In this document: positions 58,034 to 64,000 of the stretch, piece by piece
Numbering within the stretch: the first letter of the stretch is position 1
Layout: every line of letters starts with the position of its first letter
Made by a program: the position numbers and the translations under genes
NCBI GenBank assembly: GCA_028532985.1
Contig: JANCIK010000013.1
Coordinates: 2,232,001-2,296,000, forward strand
Direction of reading: 5' to 3'
Source: Stropharia rugosoannulata
Lineage: Eukaryota > Basidiomycota > Agaricomycetes > Agaricales > Strophariaceae
Length of the DNA: 64,000 bases
Notes under the pieces: generated by a model
What the model was told of the DNA's origin: nothing
Database searches by the model: none
Seen by the model: the letters and a program-made list of their open reading frames with translations, nothing else

Positions 58034-59884
58034 TTTATATTTTAATATATGTGGTGGATACTGCGTGGTTTGTATGGGAGTGGAAAGCTTTTTGCGACCT
58101 GCGACTTTTAGAGAAGTGAGTGATGAGACCAGCTGAGGAATATACACTGACTGATTCAACACCTTTATACCGTCCCTCAGACTTTCTTGCTAACATAATA
58201 TCAAGATATGTTCCGGTGCTCAATGCCTGAGATACGTGTTGCATGACTTCCATTCCTGTGTTGGTGGAGGTTTGATGGCACGGTGAATTGATATTTTAGA
58301 CTGGAGAGGTATGGCAACCTCAGTCCGGACCTATCTGTGCGGAAGACTACATGTAGTGCAACACTTCAAAAGTATGTCTCTATTTCTAGATGTGATCATT
58401 TCAAGCCTCATCAAGACTCGTACTTGTAACTACATCATCAAAGCACCGATATTGATTATATTTAATATTGACTTTGGGTTCAATGATCAATGTCGAAGCA
58501 CTGAAGCCCGGGAGTTCAATTTTGATACCCCCGATTACCATGTCTCTGTTTTGATACGATTGTGATATCGACGGCAACGGTGTCTACAACAGCCTCTCTT
58601 TTCAATCAAGGTGGTTGTTTACAGACTGAGTGGGATTGTATACAGGTATATATCTATTTTTGTCACTTCATTTATTTACCATCATTTTCTTCACCGGATG
58701 CAGGATACCAAATGCTATAGTCCTGACATTGCCTCACGGTAGGGTTTTATGAACGTGAAGGTGATCAACAGTCTGAAAAAACCGGAAACAGACCATTTTA
58801 TCATCCGGACTCTACCCAGCTACTACGATTGACTACGATACCCACACTCAGTACACTTGTCAGCTAATTTTGGGACTGAAACGTTCCCAAACCCAGCCAC
58901 GACCCATGCACTAGGCATTTCGGATATTCATCAAGGCCATACCCCCAAGCCAATAGTAGCCTTTATCGGATTTAATCACCTGCGTTGAAGCTTGAAGTCC
59001 CGTATAGCATGGAGAATTACAAAGCGCTGGAGAAAGCTTTTTGCAAAATTAATTTAGACCGTAGTTCTGAACACCGCCCACTTGCCGCCCACCCGAATGT
59101 GCCGAGATAGTCACGAATATGTTGATTACTCTCCAATGGCAACTGGTAAAGGAATGGCAGCTTTATAGTTGGATGGTACAAAAGAGAGACCCAGGATAAT
59201 ACAATTTATACATCCAGGATATTTACTCTATGAGTCAGACATAATGCATAATGACTGGTATGTCATCGACGCTACTGCATCGACGCGCACTGTCATTCTA
59301 TTTTGAACAAAATTATTGGTATTGGTGAGAAAGATGACAATGATTACTACATTTTCATGATGATTTCTACTCTGGCGATGATCGATGAAGTATCTATTCC
59401 AGAGAGCATGGTATCCCCATCAAATTATCCCAATCTACCAAAATTATCTCTCTTTAAGTATATGCATATGTATATTAACCTTGATTAAACTTACACACTT
59501 TAGGCTAAGCAATTACTGATTTCATCCATGGCTTACACAAGTCCCATTTTGGAACAAATTTGCTCGAGACCGTACTTGGACTGTACATAGTCAAGCGACT
59601 GAGTAAGAGGGCCGAGAACAGCTTGGCAAAGCTGCCGAGATAAACGGTGCAAGATCTGTGCAAGATTCCATACAAGCACTGGTCTGCTGACTGTATACCA
59701 GATGTAATTTCACCATTATTTCAACATTTCGAGTAATTAGGGTAGGGTAGGTTGGGGTGTTTCGTCAGACCCTTAGATGCACGGGAAGCCCGGCATGAGA
59801 AGCGAATCTTACTCATATATAAGAAGCAAGACGAACTTGAGATAGTACCGTTATCTCTGATCCCATTCCTCTTCGTTACCAACA
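58034..59884. other. Gene-free interval
   Basis: About 1.85 kb between the repeat-peptide precursor and the second serine hydrolase. Short ORFs only. TATATAAG at about 59816-59823 lies 62 bp before the hydrolase ATG and may be its TATA box. Confidence 0.5.
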
Positions 59885-60589
59885 ATGGTTACTCTAACAG
59901 ACGAAGGTAAATCCAGCTTGGATAAAGTGGTGGTAAGTAATACGAGATTATGCCTTCCTACAATGAGTATTGAATTGTCTTCTCAAAGGGACAATACGCT
60001 GTAGATAATACTACTCCTGGGTTTGTTCTCGGCGCTACCAACATCGATGAAGAGATTTATTTCAACACCGGAGGTTCCAAGATCTATAACGATCCGTCGA
60101 GCGGAGAGATTGACCAGGACAGCATCTTCAGACTATGCAGTATGACGAAACTTTTTACCCATGTACGAATATTCATTCATACGTGCCACTATTGTTTGGG
60201 TTAAAATGTGTATCCCGCAGATTGCTGCTCTTCAGCTGATTGAACAGGGAAAGCTTTCACCAAAGGATCCTGTCTCCAAATATCTCCCCCAATTCTCGAA
60301 GACAGTTATCGTAGAGAGTGTATTTGCTCCCAAGCTTACCGCCTCCAAAGAAGCGACCAACCCTGTCCTCGTCGAAAACCTCCTGAATTTCACTAGCGGG
60401 TTATTCTACCACGTTGCACCTGACTTCGGCACTGTCATGTCTGATGCTTATTCATTGCCACACATCAAGAAGGACGATCCTCATGGTGAATTTCTTACTA
60501 TTCTACAGGTCCGTCATGAGATTATAAAGAGTTGACGGCTTCGGTCCTATGCTAACAAAATACCACGCAGGGTGACCTGCCAGGCATTC
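59885..60589 (+). pseudogene. Beta-lactamase-fold serine hydrolase, second copy truncated by a copia insertion
   Basis: Exons 59885-59932, 59989-60162 and 60221-60508 have exactly the same lengths (48, 174, 288 nt) as the first three exons of the copy at 14963. They encode the same landmarks: TPGFVLGAT, the nucleophile block CSMTK, IAALQLIEQGKLSP, LLNFTSGLFYHVAPDFG, KKDDPHGEF. Exon 4 begins at 60571 (GDLPGI) and is cut at 60589, where a retrotransposon LTR starts with TGTTG. No earlier stop or frameshift is visible, so the gene was probably functional until the insertion. The 3' half should lie beyond the far end of the element, outside this window. Confidence 0.88.
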
Positions 60590-60807
60590 TGTTGTGCGCA
60601 GTGTGTTGTAGATAATAATGAATTCTATTATATAGCCCTCGTTGGACTTGTATTTATACATAAAATCTAAACTACTAGAACTATCCACGAAGTACTACAA
60701 TTAATATATGTGAGTCATTCCCACGGGTCATAGATTAAGCGCCCATCTAGTACATTCGAGATGTGGCGGGAATATTAGTGCTCGAATGTGCGAGCATTAT
60801 TCCAACA
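60590..60807 (-). repeat. Copia 3' LTR, 218 bp
   Basis: Read on the minus strand it begins TGTTGGAATAATGC directly after the polypurine tract and ends ...CAACA at the hydrolase junction, giving the TGTTG/CAACA inverted ends usual for LTRs. Confidence 0.8.
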
Positions 60808-63418
60808 CTCCCCCTTGCTCGGACATTACTCCAATTTCATGTGTGAAGTTTTGGTGAGATCCTCGAGGTAAGCCTTTAGTGAATAAGTCGGCCAAGTTCT
60901 CATTAGTCCGTATATAGACAAGATTAAGTGTGTTGTTCTCGACGAGGTCCCGTAGGAAATGGTATGCTAAATCAATGTGTTTTGTGCGGGCATGAAATTC
61001 TGGGTGATGTGCAATTGACACAGCAGCTTGGTTATCACAGAATATGGTTGAAGTTAGCGAAAACTTGAAGTTTAATTCCGTGAGCAAGGATCTGTGCCAC
61101 ATGACTTGTTTTGCTGCATGTGTGGCAGCAATGTATTCGGCTTCGGCTGTTGAGAGTGAGACTGAGGCCTGTTTCTTTGAGCTCCATGCAACGAGTGCCT
61201 CCGGCAAGTGTAAGAACATATCCACTAACAGATTTCCTGTCAATATCATTTGCCCAGTCGGCATCACAATATATATTCAGCCTGGTATTGTTGACATTGT
61301 TATGTCCACCATATGTGAGTGTGTGAGTTTTCGTGCCTTTCAAATATCGAAATATTCGTTTGACGGCGGTCCAATGAATGCTGTGTGGCCGTGAGGTGTA
61401 TTGTGCAAGTTTATTGACCGCATAGGAAATATCAGGACGAGTTCCTATGGCCAGATACATAAGACATCCAATCATTGTTGCATATCCGGAAGATAGGCGA
61501 GTATCTGACTCCTCCTCTTCTGGAGTATCGTCCCCTTTGATAAACTGGTCCAGTTTTATATTTGGATCGATTGGAGTTGCTACGGGGTTCGCATCTTCCA
61601 GTTTAAATCGTTTCAGAAGGCTGTCAATATAGTGACTTTGTGACAGAGTAATTTTGCCGTTTTCTTGGTGTAGTTTAATGCCTAGAATTATCGAAGGTTG
61701 CCCTAGGGACTTGGTGTCAAAATAATTACCAAGTTCTTTCTCTATTTGATCGTTCAATGAGTTGGCTGTTGATACTGAAATGAAGTCGTCGACCCAGACT
61801 AATAAAATAGTAAAGTCTTGTCCGTTCTGCCGAAGATAACAGCAGTAATCCGATCTGAGTTGTTTAAAATTAAGTTCTTGAAGTGCACGGTTTAATTCAT
61901 GGTTCCAAACGTTCCCAGCTTGTTTGAGACCATACAGTGAGCGTTTAAGTACGCACACATAACTTGTTCCGTCGTTATATCCAGGGGGTTGAAGCATATA
62001 AATTGTTTCCTTCAATTTTCCGTGTAAGTATGCTCCTTTGACATCAAACTGGCGTAGTTTCCAGTTGTTTATTGCTGTAAATGCAAGAACAGTGCGTAAT
62101 GTCTCAAAGCGCATTACTGGAGCGAATGTTCCATCGTTGGAGTAGTCTGTGCCGGGTTTTTGTGAGAAACCTTGAGCTACAAGTCGAGCTTTAAATTTAA
62201 TAATGTCTCCGTGCTCATTTCTCTTCTTTGCATAGACCCAACGACATCCAACAGTTTTTCTATCGCTTGGTAGCTCCCCCATTTCCCATGTGCCCATTTT
62301 GCGAAGGGTATTCATCTCTTCATCCATTGCACACTTCCATTGGTCGCATTCTGGCCCAGAAATTGCTTCGTCATAATTATGAGGTACATCACTCTCGTTT
62401 TGGGAAGATATAAAGGTGGTGTCATTGAAGAAATGTTCCCAAATATTTTCCATGGCCATATGTGCGCGATCAGGTGTTTGGGACTTTGCCTTTGACGATT
62501 CAGTTGGTCTTGTAACGTCTGGTGGTCCAGGGATGCAGAAGGTGATGGTGTATAGCGCAAACTTGGTTTTCTTGCTTGAGGATTATTTATCAGCTTGTAA
62601 TCCACAGGTTCTGTTCTGGGGCGAAGTTGTCGTTCTTCTGGCATGTCTGTATGTTTTGCCAGTACTTGGGGCGGTTTGGGGGCTGTAACATGTAATTCTG
62701 GAGTAATTATATCGACTGGAAGTGGTGTGTACGAGTTTTTCGGAGTTTGTGTGTCTGAATCATTTGTGTACTCCCCCTCAGACCGCAAATTCGGAAGTTC
62801 TGTAATTTTCAGCTGTTGAGGTTCGTTATTTGGGTTGAATACATAGTTTCTGGATACTTTAATTGATCTCCGGGCTGCGTCATAATAACGCACAGACTTA
62901 GAGCCATCTATGAATCCAACAAAAATCATCTTCTTTGACTTCGGGTCCAGCTTGGACCTATTTTTGGATTCATCAAGTATCCAGACGTCGCACCCAAATT
63001 CTCGTAGGTGTGACACATTTGGCTTTGCATTGTGCCATGCTTCGTGTGGTGTCCTTCCTTCCAGTGCTCGTGTTGGCGCTCTGTTGCGTAAATACGCTGC
63101 ATGTGCAACTGCTTCATCCCAGAGAAAAGCAGGCAAGTTCCTTCCGATTAACATTGCTCTTGCCATCTCTATTAAAGTCCTATTGAATCGTTCTGCCACG
63201 CCGTTTTGTGATGGGGAATAAGGTGCGGATGATTCAATAATGATTCCTTCTTCTGCAGCAAAATCCTTCAGCTGTTGATTAATTAATTCTGTCCCGTTGT
63301 CAAAACGCATCCACCGTGGGGGCCTTCCAAATTGCCGTTTAACTATAGCCACATGTGCCTTGATGCGTGTGAATGCCTCAGACTTTTGCCGTAGGAATAA
63401 TACATGTACAGTCGAATA
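60590..63418 (-). mobile_element. Ty1/copia LTR retrotransposon, 3' part, itself interrupted
   Basis: Minus-strand element with a 3' LTR at 60590-60807, a polypurine tract (GGGGGAG) just inside it, and pol in the order integrase, reverse transcriptase, RNase H, the copia order. It inserted into exon 4 of the serine hydrolase; the 5-bp CATTC at 60585-60589 is the candidate target duplication. At about 63418 its integrase gene is broken by a CENP-B-type DNA transposon. Gag, protease, the first half of integrase and the 5' LTR are outside the window or beyond that insertion. Confidence 0.88.
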
Positions 63419-63424
63419 TGTCAT
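60797..63424 (-). pseudogene. Copia pol polyprotein (integrase core, RT, RNase H), frameshifted
   Basis: The integrase core (63424 to about 62470) has RFDNGTEL (second catalytic Asp) and SPSQNGVAERFNRTLIEMAR (Glu); the first Asp region is missing because of the upstream insertion. A frameshift near 62460 leads to the RT (62459-61200): MDEEMNTLRKMGTWEM, RQFDVKGAYLHGKL, SLYGLKQAGNVWNHEL and the active site LVWVDDFIS. A second frameshift near 61200 leads to RNase H (SSKKQASVSLSTAEAEYIAA, FCDNQAAVSIAHHPEFHART, LADLFTKGLPRG). The stop, at 60797, lies in the LTR. The two frameshifts and the missing start make it non-functional. Confidence 0.85.
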
Positions 63425-64000
63425 AATGCATAGCGTCCGTTCCCTCCAAAAGTCTATGCATTATCACAAATATGCAATATGATACATGTAACGCATGTGT
63501 GACTAATGTGACACCGTAACATTCCCGTTTGAGAACCAACTGTCGAGCGTCTTCTGCTTTACTTTCTTTATCTCCTCGATCTGCAAATGCGCCCGCAGCT
63601 TCCTCAAGCATTCAGACAGATCAAAGGTGAAAGCGTTCCTTGAGTAAAAACAAGTGCTCCTTCCACACGAGTTTTAAAATATTCAACTATCTCAGCCTGA
63701 GAGGCAGATTGGTGCTGGTTAACGTACTGAAAAACTTGCAGCCAGTCATTCAATGTGAGATTGCTACGACGTTCCTTGCCTATGGGCCGTGCCGATGTTT
63801 TTGGTGTATTTTTAGCAGCAGGTCCTCGACGCTTGACATCAGGCCGTGTTTTGGGAACAATGCGGGGTTTTCGAGTACGCTCGGTTCGCTCAGCAGGCGT
63901 GGGAGAGTAAGAAATCACGGTCAAGTTCTGCTTTGATGGCACATTAACTAAGAGAATGTCCGGAATAACAAAAGGAGATTTGATATGATATTGATATGAC
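63419..64000 (-). mobile_element. CENP-B/pogo-type DNA transposon, internally deleted, right end outside the window
   Basis: It begins inside the copia integrase. The junction is close to a TA (63417-63418), as expected for pogo/Tc1-like insertion. The terminal sequence is TGTCATAATGCATAGCGTCC, and an 11-bp inverted copy (CTATGCATTAT) lies 24 nt further in. The coding remnant is on the minus strand. The matching right terminus is not in the window. Confidence 0.65.
63503..63942 (-). pseudogene. CENP-B-type transposase remnant (N- and C-terminal ends fused)
   Basis: From ATG at 63942 a Lys/Arg-rich leader (TRPDVKRRGPAAKN...) is followed by a helix-turn-helix block (NLTLNDWLQVFQYVN, EIVEYFKTRVEGALVFTQGT), the DNA-binding N-terminus of CENP-B/pogo transposases. 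Immediately after it, in the next frame, comes ECLRKLRAHLQIEEIKKVKQ and KTLDSWF before a stop at 63503, which looks like the extreme C-terminus of the same protein family. The whole DDE catalytic domain (normally about 300 residues) is absent, so this is an internal-deletion derivative that would need a transposase from elsewhere. Confidence 0.65.

Noticed and set aside
62416..63221. Plus-strand ORFs opposite the copia pol gene
   Set aside because: Antisense shadows of the pol reading frame with no independent content.
1..64000. CRISPR arrays, operons or bacterial features
   Set aside because: No spaced identical short repeats of CRISPR type were found; spliced genes throughout show the DNA is from a fungus.

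Overview
This window is eukaryotic and almost certainly from an agaricomycete (mushroom-forming basidiomycete). Genes are split by many introns of about 45-65 nt with GT..AG borders. The gene set is typical of this group: a DUF6535 membrane protein, a metacaspase with a long C-terminal extension, PF00144 serine hydrolases, a copper-fist factor and a CaaX-type pheromone-precursor-like mini-gene. The transposons (DIRS-like, Ty1/copia, CENP-B/pogo-like) also fit. All exon coordinates were derived by eye from splice signals and reading-frame continuity; in every complete gene model the exon lengths sum to a multiple of three.

Layout. 1-5.55 kb: decayed DIRS-type tyrosine-recombinase retrotransposon, itself split by a 2.4 kb insertion with terminal inverted repeats. 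7.6-13.1 kb: RRP9 (U3 snoRNP WD40 protein, minus) and alanine aminotransferase (plus). 15.0-19.5 kb: intact serine hydrolase (plus) convergent with a metacaspase-like protein (minus). 19.5-25.5 kb: gene-poor DNA carrying four diverged direct-repeat units. 25.5-27.4 kb: copper-fist transcription factor. 27.4-35.4 kb: gene-poor, strand-skewed and minisatellite-bearing, with an intron-containing tRNA-Ser(GCU) missed by ORF calling. 35.4-43.3 kb: an unknown membrane-anchored protein, a pheromone-precursor-like CaaX gene, an orphan gene, GGPP synthase and PIH1. 43.6-49.9 kb: DUF6535 protein and a tandem pair of small membrane-protein genes, the second broken. 50.6-56.8 kb: the 25-residue ribosomal protein eL41 (minus), a divergent Rrn9-like gene, a triple-module secreted protein and an Rsc7/Npl6-type chromatin-remodeller subunit. 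57.0-58.0 kb: a secreted precursor built from exon-encoded repeats bounded by dibasic (Kex2-type) sites. 59.9-64 kb: a second copy of the serine hydrolase, cut by a copia element, which is in turn cut by an internally deleted CENP-B-type DNA transposon.

Functional links. RRP9, PIH1 (R2TP/box C/D snoRNP assembly), eL41 and the Rrn9-like protein all belong to ribosome production, but they lie far apart and share no operon-like organisation. The most novel material is the Kex2-repeat precursor (57.0-58.0 kb), the triple-module secreted protein (52.7-53.6 kb), the CaaX mini-gene (38.1 kb) and the non-coding repeat family (20.5-23.1 kb).
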